A stretch of 7,107 bases of DNA from QHWK01 sp035315685 (GTDB taxonomy: Bacteria > Acidobacteriota > Vicinamibacteria > Vicinamibacterales > CAVVIG01), in the NCBI GenBank assembly GCA_035315685.1, contig DATFXR010000645.1:1-7107 (forward strand), read 5' to 3'. The notes below the pieces were generated by a model. That model was not told the origin of the DNA and searched no databases. It saw nothing but the letters and a program-made list of their open reading frames with translations. Shown in pieces: positions 1 through 5,162 of the stretch (its first letter is position 1; the number at the start of each line of letters is the position of its first letter). Position numbers and translations under genes: made by a program.

Positions 1-1
1 C

Positions 2-1243
2 CGGTCGAACGTCGCGATTTACGGCATCGATCCGCGCGGCCTCACCGATCTCGGCGACGAGTCGATCGAGATCGGGTCGTTCCCGGACGACACGTCGCTC
101 GGCATCGGGCAGAGCTCGCTGCAGAACGAGCTCCGGCTGTCCCAGGACAGCCTGCGCACGCTCTCGGACGAAACCGGCGGATTCGCGGTGGTCAACCGGA
201 ACGACTTCGCCACCGCCTACCAGCGGTTGGTCGAGGACAACAGCTCGTACTACGTCCTTGCGTACTATTTGCCTGACGCGCGGCCCGGCCGGCTTCACAA
301 GATCGACGTCCGCGTCACCCGTCCCGGGCTCACCGTCCGCGCGCGCAAGGGCTACGTCACGCCGAAGAAGACCGAGGAGGTCAAGACCGCGAACTCGAAG
401 AACCCGTCGACGCCGGAGTTGCGGGAAGCGCTCGACAGCCCCCTGCCGGTCAGCGGCCTGACGATGCACGTCTTCGCCGCGCCGTTCAAGGGCGCGGCGC
501 CGAACGCCTCGGTGTTGTTCGGCGTCGAGATGCGCGGTCGCGACCTGCAGCTGGCGCAGAACTCGAAGCTGCTGCTCTCGTATCTGGCGATCGATCAGAA
601 CGGCAAGATCAAGGGCGGCAATACCGATTCACTGTCGATGCCGAACCTCAAGCCGGAGACCAAGGCGCGGATCGAGCAGACCGGGCTGCGCATGCTCAAT
701 CGCGTCGATCTGCCGCCGGGCAAGTACTCGCTGCGCATCGCCGCGCACGACACCAACGGTGGCAATGTCGGGTCGGTGCAATATGATCTCGCGGTTCCCG
801 ATTTCCAGAAGGAGAAGTTCAGCATCAGCGGCCTGGTGCTCACTTCGGGTCTCGGCGCGTCGCTGCCGACCGTGCGCGCCGACGAGCAGTTGAAACAGGT
901 ACTTCCAGGTCCGCCGATCGCCTCGCGCAGCTTCCCGCAGAACGACGAGATCGTGCTGTTCACCGAGGTCTACGACAACGAGGGCAACAAGACCCACAAG
1001 GTGGACATCGTCACGACGATCAGGACCGACGAGGGACGCGAGGTGTTCAAGACCGACGAGACACGCGACTCGACCGATCTCGGCGGCGCACGCGGCGGCT
1101 ACGGCTACACGACGAAGATCCCGCTGAAGGAAATGGCGCCTGGCAAGTACGTGCTGAGAGTGGAAGGAAAGTCCCGCCTCGGCAACGAGGCTGCGGTCGG
1201 GCGTGAGGTGCGAATCGAGATCACACCGCCCACGACGCGATGA
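2..1243 (+). CDS. VWFA-related secreted protein, C-terminal part (5' end outside window)
   Basis: The frame is open from the left edge (first whole codon at 2) to TGA at 1241-1243, giving 413 visible residues. The GTG at 188 is an internal valine, because conserved sequence continues upstream of it. The first ~115 residues look like the end of a von Willebrand factor A domain of the VWFA-related acidobacterial type: NVAIYGIDPRGL, then LRTLSDETGGFAVVNRNDF, YYVLAYYLPD and the closing VRARKGYV segment typical of TIGR03436-like proteins. The metal-binding DxSxS part of the VWA fold would lie upstream, off the window. The remaining ~290 residues look like beta-rich extracellular modules, with two PGKYSLRI / PGKYVLRV strands resembling Ig-like or macroglobulin-like folds. 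Family members are normally exported, but the signal peptide is not visible here. The molecular role is unknown; a surface adhesion or scaffold role is only inference. Its last bases overlap the next ORF (ATGA). Confidence 0.88.
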   Translation, partial: RSNVAIYGIDPRGLTDLGDESIEIGSFPDDTSLGIGQSSLQNELRLSQDSLRTLSDETGGFAVVNRNDFATAYQRLVEDNSSYYVLAYYLPDARPGRLHKIDVRVTRPGLTVRARKGYVTPKKTEEVKTANSKNPSTPELREALDSPLPVSGLTMHVFAAPFKGAAPNASVLFGVEMRGRDLQLAQNSKLLLSYLAIDQNGKIKGGNTDSLSMPNLKPETKARIEQTGLRMLNRVDLPPGKYSLRIAAHDTNGGNVGSVQYDLAVPDFQKEKFSISGLVLTSGLGASLPTVRADEQLKQVLPGPPIASRSFPQNDEIVLFTEVYDNEGNKTHKVDIVTTIRTDEGREVFKTDETRDSTDLGGARGGYGYTTKIPLKEMAPGKYVLRVEGKSRLGNEAAVGREVRIEITPPTTR

Positions 1244-1773
1244 GCATTCGGATCCGCCACGAAGGCACGAAGGCACGAAGCCGGTCGAGCCAAAGTCTGG
1301 AAGGGCTTCGTTTGAACATCGATCTTCGTACCTTCGTGGCTTCGTGGCGGCTCTGCGTCCTGATGCTTGTTCCGCTGATCCTGGTGGTGAATTCGGTGTC
1401 TGCTCAGACGCAAGGCCCGCGGACAATCGAGAAAGGCGAACAGAGCAACATCGCGGACGCCACGCAGGTTGTGGCGCGCACCGAGGCGGAGTGGACGCGG
1501 CTCTGGCAACAGCACGCGCCGGGTCGTCCGCGGCCCGCGATCGATTTTTCGAAAGATACCGTGATCGGCGTGTTCATGGGCAGCCGGCCGAACGCCGGGT
1601 TCAGCACCGCCGTCGTCAGCGCGACCGAAGGGGGCGGCGCGCTGATCGTCCGCTTCACGGAGACCAGGCCGGCCCGCGGCGCGCCCACCGCGCAGGTGAT
1701 CACGTTCCCGTACCACCTCGTCGCGATCCCGAAGGTCACGGCGACGAGTGTCAAGTTCGAGAAAGTCGGGTAG
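1240..1773 (+). CDS. Small exported PrcB C-terminal-domain-like protein
   Basis: The ORF encodes up to 177 residues. From about residue 66 it matches my recollection of the PrcB C-terminal domain family (protease complex subunit PrcB, PF14343-like): EAEWTRLWQQH (82-92), IDFSKDTVIGVFMGSRPNAGF (101-121), a GALIVRFTETRP strand (133-144) and FPYHLVAIPK (156-165). In Treponema, PrcB is part of a surface protease complex; that role should not be transferred directly. A signal peptide lies at about residues 38-55 (hydrophobic LCVLMLVPLILVV, likely cut at VSA-Q). The first ~30 residues are encoded by a repeat element, which puts the signal peptide too far inside the protein. I think translation really begins at TTG 1312 (GGAAGGG at 1299-1305, 6-nt gap) or GTG 1336, either giving a normal signal peptide. 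The ATG at 1240 is kept as the outer limit because its ATGA overlap with the upstream gene could allow translational coupling. Confidence 0.8.
   Translation: MSIRIRHEGTKARSRSSQSLEGLRLNIDLRTFVASWRLCVLMLVPLILVVNSVSAQTQGPRTIEKGEQSNIADATQVVARTEAEWTRLWQQHAPGRPRPAIDFSKDTVIGVFMGSRPNAGFSTAVVSATEGGGALIVRFTETRPARGAPTAQVITFPYHLVAIPKVTATSVKFEKVG
1254..1350. repeat. Inverted-repeat element A (octamer CACGAAGG array and its mirror)
   Basis: The left arm 1254-1280 is about three copies of the octamer CACGAAGG. The right arm 1324-1350 is its reverse complement, matching at 25 of 27 positions by my hand alignment. The apex is 43 nt (1281-1323). As RNA this would form a long hairpin. It begins 11 nt after the stop of the VWFA-related gene and overlaps the first codons of the PrcB-like ORF. 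It could act as an mRNA-end or processing structure, or simply be a dispersed genomic repeat. Similar CACGAAGG strings are, from memory, common between genes in this kind of genome, but that is not checked. Confidence 0.85.
1299..1305 (+). promoter_or_regulatory. Candidate ribosome binding site deciding the PrcB-like start
   Basis: GGAAGGG lies 6 nt before an in-frame TTG at 1312. That start gives MNIDLRTFVASWRLCVLM followed by a hydrophobic core and VSA-Q, a well-formed signal peptide. The ATG at 1240 has no Shine-Dalgarno sequence before it. This favours 1312, although TTG is a weak start codon. Confidence 0.4.
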
Positions 1774-1901
1774 GCGGGGCCGATCGCTTCTGCACCGCCG
1801 ACAGCCAGTTGACGACTACGGTCAGTGGACTCGAGACCGGGCGCCATCGACGCCTGGCGATTATCGCGAGCGGCCGTCCCCGAAGGGCCGGTGGATGTGA
1901 C
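1774..1901. other. Convergent intergenic gap with no gene
   Basis: This 128-nt gap separates the + strand PrcB-like gene from the - strand Uma2 remnant. I translated the - strand in all frames looking for the missing second half of Uma2 (E-x-K and the conserved EIRSP-type strand) and found nothing recognisable. A weak CGGCC/GGCCG stem at 1871-1890 has no T-run and is not a convincing terminator. A few bases around 1807-1835 loosely resemble the GACGACT/CAGT wording of element B, but too weakly to call. Confidence 0.5.
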
Positions 1902-2198
1902 TCAGATCTCGATCGGGCCGGCGGTCGAGAGCATGAACGTCAGATCTGGGATTCGATAGTTTTCCCTGGGCGTGGCTTCCCAGAACACGTTGATTCCCGA
2001 TCGGAGTGTTCCGCGCCCGGTCGATCGCAGCAGCGCACCCAGATGCTCAATCAACGCGTCGAGCATGCGCCGATGCTCGTAATTCGGCGCCGGCGCCATG
2101 TGCAGGATTCCCTCCCACATCTCGTCCCAGCGATCGAGGCCGGTACGGCGCCGCTCGGCGAGGTCGTGTGCGCTGAGGTGCGCGATGACGGCTTTCAT
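1902..2198 (-). pseudogene. Uma2 family endonuclease (DUF820-like), C-terminally truncated
   Basis: The 98 residues match the first half of Uma2 / DUF820 proteins (PF05685), a PD-(D/E)XK-fold family often annotated as restriction-like endonucleases. Visible features are an LAERRRTGLDRWDEMWEGILHM N-terminal segment (about residues 14-34), the APNYEHRRMLDALIEHL helix, and the NYRIPDLTFM strand carrying the PD aspartate (about 80-89). Full-length members are about 180-200 residues and then supply the E-x-K catalytic strand. Here the frame ends in STAGPIEI-stop just after the PD motif, so an active nuclease is unlikely. The final AGPIEI could be the scar of an internal deletion joining to the GP...EI strand further on; this is speculative. 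A -10-like TACGAT lies 7 nt before the ATG. It might instead be an intact short protein, but I consider decay more likely. Confidence 0.7.
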
Positions 2199-2205
2199 CG
2201 GGTCG

Positions 2206-2211
2206 ATCGTA
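2206..2211 (-). promoter_or_regulatory. -10-like box of the Uma2 remnant
   Basis: On the - strand TACGATCG precedes the ATG (2198) with 7 nt after the TACGAT hexamer. It has the same TAnnATCG form as the boxes of the neighbouring - strand genes. No TTGACA-like -35 box is visible; the usual -35 position falls inside the terminator hairpin of the upstream gene. Confidence 0.35.
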
Positions 2212-2221
2212 GCCCAATCGC

Positions 2222-2249
2222 AAAAAAAAGGCGGGCCCGAAAGCCCGCC
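2222..2249 (-). terminator. Rho-independent terminator of the FxLYD-like gene
   Basis: Read on the - strand this is a perfect 7-bp GC stem (GGCGGGC / GCCCGCC, 2243-2249 with 2230-2236), a 6-nt loop, then eight T residues (2229-2222). It lies about 65 nt past the stop codon of the 2314-2835 gene. It also insulates the Uma2 remnant from read-through, so that remnant would need its own promoter. Confidence 0.92.
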
Positions 2250-2261
2250 GTGTCATCCAGG

Positions 2262-2279
2262 GTCCGGCTGAAGCCGGAC
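2262..2279. repeat. Short REP-like hairpin GTCCGGC-TGAA-GCCGGAC
   Basis: A perfect 7-bp inverted repeat (2262-2268 with 2273-2279) around a TGAA tetraloop, followed by GCTACGAAAG. It sits in the 3' untranslated stretch between the FxLYD-like stop (2314) and its terminator (2222-2249), so it has no T-run of its own. The form resembles dispersed REP-type palindromes, and it could protect the mRNA 3' end. The family assignment is from memory and unverified. Confidence 0.6.
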
Positions 2280-2313
2280 GCTACGAAAGAGGGCAGCTAG
2301 CCCCAGCGCCGAC

Positions 2314-2835
2314 TTACTTCTTCTTCGTCGCCGCCGCCGGTTTCGCGGCCGGTTCCTTCTCGCCGCCCGCGGTCAGCTTGTCGACGCGATGCGGCTTCAC
2401 CGTGCCGTTTGCGTGACTGAAGTTGTAGTTGTTCGCCGACATCTTTGCATTGAACGGCGTTTCGATCTTGACGGTACCGACCTCGCCCGGCTCGAGCCGG
2501 TTGATGATGCCCTTGCCGCCGGTGACCAGGCCGCCGGCCTTGTCGTACCACGTCTCGTCGACCGTCAGGCGCAGCAGCGGCGCATTCGTGCCGTTCCGCA
2601 CTTGCATCGTCGTCACCACCATCTCTTTGTCACGCTTGGTGACCGGCTTGGTGTAATCGACGTCCGCCTGTCCCTTGAACGGCGGCGAAAACTTCTTGCC
2701 GGCGAGCACCGACGTCATCGGCGGCGCCTGCGGGCTTTGCGTCTGCGACGTCGGCGACGACTGAGCGAGAACGGCAGTCGTCGCAGCACTGGCGACGACG
2801 AGCGACGCGGCAACGGCAAGGCGCGCGCGTGTCAT
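2314..2835 (-). CDS. Secreted FxLYD-like domain protein
   Basis: 173 residues. Residues 1-24 form a Sec signal peptide (MTRAR, a hydrophobic alanine/valine core, cut at VLA-Q). A Gln/Ser/Pro-rich linker runs to about 45. A single beta-sandwich-like domain (about 55-150) follows, with FxLYD-like wording: MVVTTMQVRNGTNAPLLRL, ETWYDKAG, a turn at TGG, RLEPGEVGTVKIETP and NNYNFSHANG. The tail is Ala/Pro/Lys-rich (EPAAKPAAATKKK), probably disordered and basic. FxLYD-type domains are found in exported proteins, and no enzymatic residues are apparent. The start is secure: GGGAGGA at 2839-2845 lies 3 nt upstream, and the next gene's stop is only 56 nt away. A TATAAT box (2877-2882) and a strong downstream terminator suggest a single-gene transcript. 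The specific function is unknown. Confidence 0.85.
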   Translation of the reverse strand: MTRARLAVAASLVVASAATTAVLAQSSPTSQTQSPQAPPMTSVLAGKKFSPPFKGQADVDYTKPVTKRDKEMVVTTMQVRNGTNAPLLRLTVDETWYDKAGGLVTGGKGIINRLEPGEVGTVKIETPFNAKMSANNYNFSHANGTVKPHRVDKLTAGGEKEPAAKPAAATKKK

Positions 2836-2838
2836 AAA

Positions 2839-2845
2839 TCCTCCC
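2839..2845 (-). promoter_or_regulatory. Strong Shine-Dalgarno of the FxLYD-like gene
   Basis: On the - strand GGGAGGA followed by TTT then ATG; close to the anti-SD complement, though the 3-nt gap is short. It is the only clear canonical ribosome binding site among the four - strand genes whose starts are in the window, and it belongs to the only one with a normal-length leader. Confidence 0.75.
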
Positions 2846-2876
2846 GGGAATAGCCGAGCTGTACGAGGTCGCGGCG

Positions 2877-2882
2877 ATTATA
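2877..2882 (-). promoter_or_regulatory. -10 box TATAAT of the FxLYD-like gene
   Basis: Consensus TATAAT followed by CGCCGC in the 56-nt gap between the zinc-ribbon gene and this gene, about 41 nt before the ATG. The same 12 bases, TATAATCGCCGC, occur at the phoD-like promoter (5125-5136). No TTGACA-like -35 is visible 16-18 nt upstream. Confidence 0.6.
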
Positions 2883-2891
2883 TATCGGAGT

Positions 2892-3350
2892 TTACATCTC
2901 GCCGTTCCAGTCCTCCGGCTCCGGATTCACGGAGCGGAAAATCTCCATGTGCCACTTGCCGCCGCCCCACGGCTCGATCACCTCGGCGGCAACGACGTCG
3001 ACGAGGATCTCGGAGAACACGCGCCCCTCGGGATCGTTTTCGAGGTGGTAGGCCGGCTCGTCCCATCCGAAATTCGGGTAGAGCATCAGCGTGAGGAACA
3101 GGTCGTAGCCGTCGTCGACCACGATCAGCTGGCCGCACGGGCGCTTCAAGGTCGAGTGGTAAATCAAGTATTTCTCCGCGCTGTGGGCGCGGATGTAGCG
3201 CTTCAGGGCGAACTCGCGGGCGACGACTTCTTCGACGGCGATTTTCTTGTCCCAGCAGTCGCGGCAGTATTTCTCTTCGCCGCGCGGCTCCGAGACTTCC
3301 TTCGCGCCGCAGAGCGCGCAGCGCGATTTTGCAACGGCCTTGCGTGACAT
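2892..3350 (-). CDS. Zinc-ribbon protein of unknown function
   Basis: 152 residues starting MSRKAVAKSRCALC. Near the N-terminus two Cys pairs, CALC (11-14) and CRDC (29-32), form a probable zinc ribbon with a 14-residue spacer. A short helical stretch follows (about 36-57), then a larger globular part I do not recognise, rich in aromatic and acidic residues: YLIYHSTLKRPCG, VVDDGYDLFLTLMLYPNFGWDEPAYH, DPEGRVFSEI, EPWGGGKWHMEIF. There is no signal peptide or membrane segment, so it is probably cytoplasmic. The frame extends to a TTG at 3392, but those codons read into repeat element B; ATG 3350 is preferred because a -10-like TAGGAT lies just upstream of it. There is no clear Shine-Dalgarno (a possible AGGA is 11 nt away and part of the -10 candidate). 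It may be a regulatory or nucleic-acid-binding protein; that is a guess. Confidence 0.78.
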   Translation of the reverse strand: MSRKAVAKSRCALCGAKEVSEPRGEEKYCRDCWDKKIAVEEVVAREFALKRYIRAHSAEKYLIYHSTLKRPCGQLIVVDDGYDLFLTLMLYPNFGWDEPAYHLENDPEGRVFSEILVDVVAAEVIEPWGGGKWHMEIFRSVNPEPEDWNGEM

Positions 3351-3360
3351 AAGTAGATCG

Positions 3361-3366
3361 ATCCTA
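3361..3366 (-). promoter_or_regulatory. -10-like box of the zinc-ribbon gene
   Basis: TAGGATCG on the - strand, with 10 nt between the TAGGAT hexamer and the ATG at 3350. Transcription from it would start about 3-4 nt before the start codon. It is the third instance of the TAnnATCG form in this window. It overlaps the only AGGA that could serve as a Shine-Dalgarno, so the two readings compete. Confidence 0.4.
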
Positions 3367-3378
3367 GCACCAACGGAA

Positions 3379-3557
3379 GTCGTCAGTCTCAAGTCGGCAG
3401 TCGGCAGTCAGTCGTCAGTCGAGAGTCGTCAGTCGGCGGTCGGCAGTCGGCAGTCCCGAGTCGGGCAATCGGGACCGCCCAGACGCGCGACTGACTGGCG
3501 ACTCTCGACTTGCGACTGACGACTTGCGACCGACGACTGTGTCAGTCAGTCGTCCCG
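3379..3557. repeat. Inverted-repeat element B (heptamer CAGTCGg/t array and its mirror)
   Basis: The left arm (3379-3452) is a degenerate tandem array of 7-mers such as CAGTCGG and CAGTCGT. The right arm (about 3481-3557) is the complementary wording GACTGAC, GACGACT, GCGACTC. The arms register through a perfect 10-nt core (3419-3428 with 3499-3508) and a perfect apex stem GTCCCGA/TCGGGAC (3453-3459 with 3469-3475, 9-nt loop). Distances from core to apex agree (24 and 23 nt), so the whole block folds as one long imperfect hairpin. It fills the gap between the phoD-like gene and the zinc-ribbon gene and runs into the phoD-like 3' end, where it supplies the last codons and TGA. Confidence 0.85.
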
Positions 3558-5122
3558 CCTGGCCGGCCCGCCTCCACGACGATCGTCCCCCCGGTTCGAA
3601 TCGGCTGATCGGGCATCGTCACGCGGTCGAGGATCTTGAACTCCGCACGGAGCGTGGCGGGCGTCGCGGTGCACGCGATGTAGCCCCGGCGCGCGCTGTG
3701 GTACTTGATGTGGGGGTTGTCGTTCTTGATCGCCTCCCAGTCGCCCGAGATGTCGGCGCCGTCGCCCGCCGACGTGATCGACGTGTTCGTCAGTTCGACG
3801 CCGATCGTCGGCGACCGCGGGTTCTCGAAGTCCATCTTCAGATCGGCGGCATAGTGCACGTGGACGTCGCCCGACAGCACGATCGGGTTCGGCGCCTTCG
3901 AGCTCGTGATGTGCGCGTAGAGCCGCTGCCGTGCGGCGACGTAGCCATCCCACTTGTCCATCGCGAAGCGGCTGTCGGCGTCCCAGCTCTTGAAGTCGCG
4001 GGCGAAGGTCGGCACCTGCTGGCCGATCACCGTCCACCGCGCGTGCGTGTCGGCCAGGTTGTCGTACAGCCACTGCTCCTGCTCCGCGCCCATCATCGTC
4101 CGCGCCGGGTCGAGCGCTTCGGCGCAATTGGTGCGCATGCCGTCTCCGCATGCCTGATCGGATCGCCACTGCCGGGTGTCGAGCACGCTGAAGTCCACGA
4201 GCGAGCCGAAGTGCAGACGCCGGTAGATGCGCATGTGGCTGCCTGACGGCAGCGCGCTGCGCCGCAGCGGCATCGTCTCGTAGTAGGCCTGGTAGGCGGC
4301 CGCGCGCCGCAGCACGAACAGCTCCGGCGGCGTGCCGCGCTCGTCGAAGTCGCCGGCGTAGTTGTTGTCCACCTCGTGATCGTCCCAGGTGACGATCCAT
4401 GGCGCCGACGCGTGCGCCGCCATCAGGTCGCGGTCCATCTTGTAGAGCGCGTACCGGTTGCGATAGTCGACGAGCGTGTACGGTTCGCGGCCGTTGTGCT
4501 GCCGAACGGCAGCGTCACTCCTCCCGCCGGTCGCGCGCGCCTCGTAGATGTAGTCGCCGGTGTGGAAGACGAAGTCGAACTGTTCTTCGGCGATGCGGCG
4601 GAACGCCGTGAACCAGCCCTGCTCGTAGTTGTTGCAGCCACAGACGGCAAACCGCAGACGATCGACGGCGGCGCCCGCGGGCGGCGCGGTCTTCGTCCGG
4701 CCGACGCGGCTCACCTCGTCGCCGGCGCGGAACCGGTACCAGTAGTCGCGCGACGGCTCGAGCCCCTCGACCTCGACGTGCACGCTGTGCCCGATCTCCG
4801 GCCGCGCGATGGCCGTCCCGCGCTGCGCGATCGACTGGAAGCGCGCATCGCGCGCGATCTCCCAGTCCACCTCGACGTCGGCCATCGGCATGCCGCCGCC
4901 TTCGAGCGGAGCCGGCGCGAGCCGCGTCCACAGCACGACGCCGTCCGGCGCCGGATCGCCGGATGCGACGCCGAGCGCGAACGGGTAGGCGTCGAAGATC
5001 GGCTTGGCGAGTGTACAGCGGGCCGTCAGTGGCGCCGCCACCGCCCCCGCTCCAAGGTACCACGCGATTTTCAGCAACTCGCGGCGTGACAAGCGCGCGA
5101 GCGTGCGATCGTAGAGTGTCAT
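3542..5122 (-). CDS. phoD: PhoD-family alkaline phosphatase / phosphodiesterase, Tat-exported
   Basis: 526 residues, a usual length for PhoD. It hydrolyses phosphate mono- or diesters outside the cytoplasm using a Ca/Fe metallophosphoesterase centre. Residues 1-36 carry a twin-arginine signal, SRRELLK (12-18), then a hydrophobic stretch. An N-terminal Ig-like PhoD domain follows (about 45-145: FALGVASGDP, VVLWTRLAP, YWYRFRAG). The catalytic domain shows CGCNNYEQGWF (161-171, iron-ligand cysteine region), HTGDYIYE (187-194), TWDDHEVDNNY (245-255), VLDTRQWR (313-320), SGDVHVHYAAD (417-427) and ELTNTSITS (443-451). All family motifs appear present, so it should be active. ATG 5122 is the only sensible start; there is no Shine-Dalgarno, but TATAAT ends 8 nt before it, suggesting leaderless translation. 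The C-terminal GGTTD-stop lies within repeat element B. A role in phosphate scavenging is likely from the family; no pho box is evident. Confidence 0.95.
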   Translation of the reverse strand: MTLYDRTLARLSRRELLKIAWYLGAGAVAAPLTARCTLAKPIFDAYPFALGVASGDPAPDGVVLWTRLAPAPLEGGGMPMADVEVDWEIARDARFQSIAQRGTAIARPEIGHSVHVEVEGLEPSRDYWYRFRAGDEVSRVGRTKTAPPAGAAVDRLRFAVCGCNNYEQGWFTAFRRIAEEQFDFVFHTGDYIYEARATGGRSDAAVRQHNGREPYTLVDYRNRYALYKMDRDLMAAHASAPWIVTWDDHEVDNNYAGDFDERGTPPELFVLRRAAAYQAYYETMPLRRSALPSGSHMRIYRRLHFGSLVDFSVLDTRQWRSDQACGDGMRTNCAEALDPARTMMGAEQEQWLYDNLADTHARWTVIGQQVPTFARDFKSWDADSRFAMDKWDGYVAARQRLYAHITSSKAPNPIVLSGDVHVHYAADLKMDFENPRSPTIGVELTNTSITSAGDGADISGDWEAIKNDNPHIKYHSARRGYIACTATPATLRAEFKILDRVTMPDQPIRTGGTIVVEAGRPGGTTD

Positions 5123-5130
5123 CGGCGGCG

Positions 5131-5136
5131 ATTATA
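5131..5136 (-). promoter_or_regulatory. -10 box TATAAT of the phoD-like gene
   Basis: Consensus TATAAT with 8 nt to the ATG. With a typical 7-nt step to +1, transcription would begin about 2 nt before the start codon. The downstream CGCCGC makes a 12-nt identity with the box at 2877-2882. The upstream TTGGCG on the - strand is only 14 nt away, a poor -35 candidate. Confidence 0.55.
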
Positions 5137-5162
5137 GGCGCGGACGCCGTCGCCAAGCCGCG

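Noticed and set aside
188..1243. Complete 351-residue gene starting at GTG 188
   Set aside because: Conserved VWA-domain sequence is open in the same frame from position 2, so 188 is an internal valine and the gene is cut by the window edge.
1871..1890. Bidirectional terminator in the convergent gap
   Set aside because: The stem is only 5 bp with a 10-nt loop and no T-run on either strand.
1203..2300. 365-codon + strand open frame spanning several genes
   Set aside because: It overlaps the VWFA-related, PrcB-like and Uma2 genes in other frames, is Arg-rich, and runs through repeat A, the terminator and the REP-like hairpin. It shows no recognisable protein.
3351..3392. Upstream TTG start at 3392 for the zinc-ribbon protein
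   Set aside because: The added 14 residues are encoded partly by repeat element B and lack a ribosome binding site; ATG 3350 has a promoter-like box just before it.
3379..3557. CRISPR array
   Set aside because: The repeats are only 7 nt, directly tandem, without unique spacers, and switch to the complementary strand half way. No cas genes are present.
3524..4246. 240-codon + strand open frame opposite phoD
   Set aside because: It is antisense to clear PhoD motifs and low in complexity (Arg/Val/His), so it is a compositional shadow.
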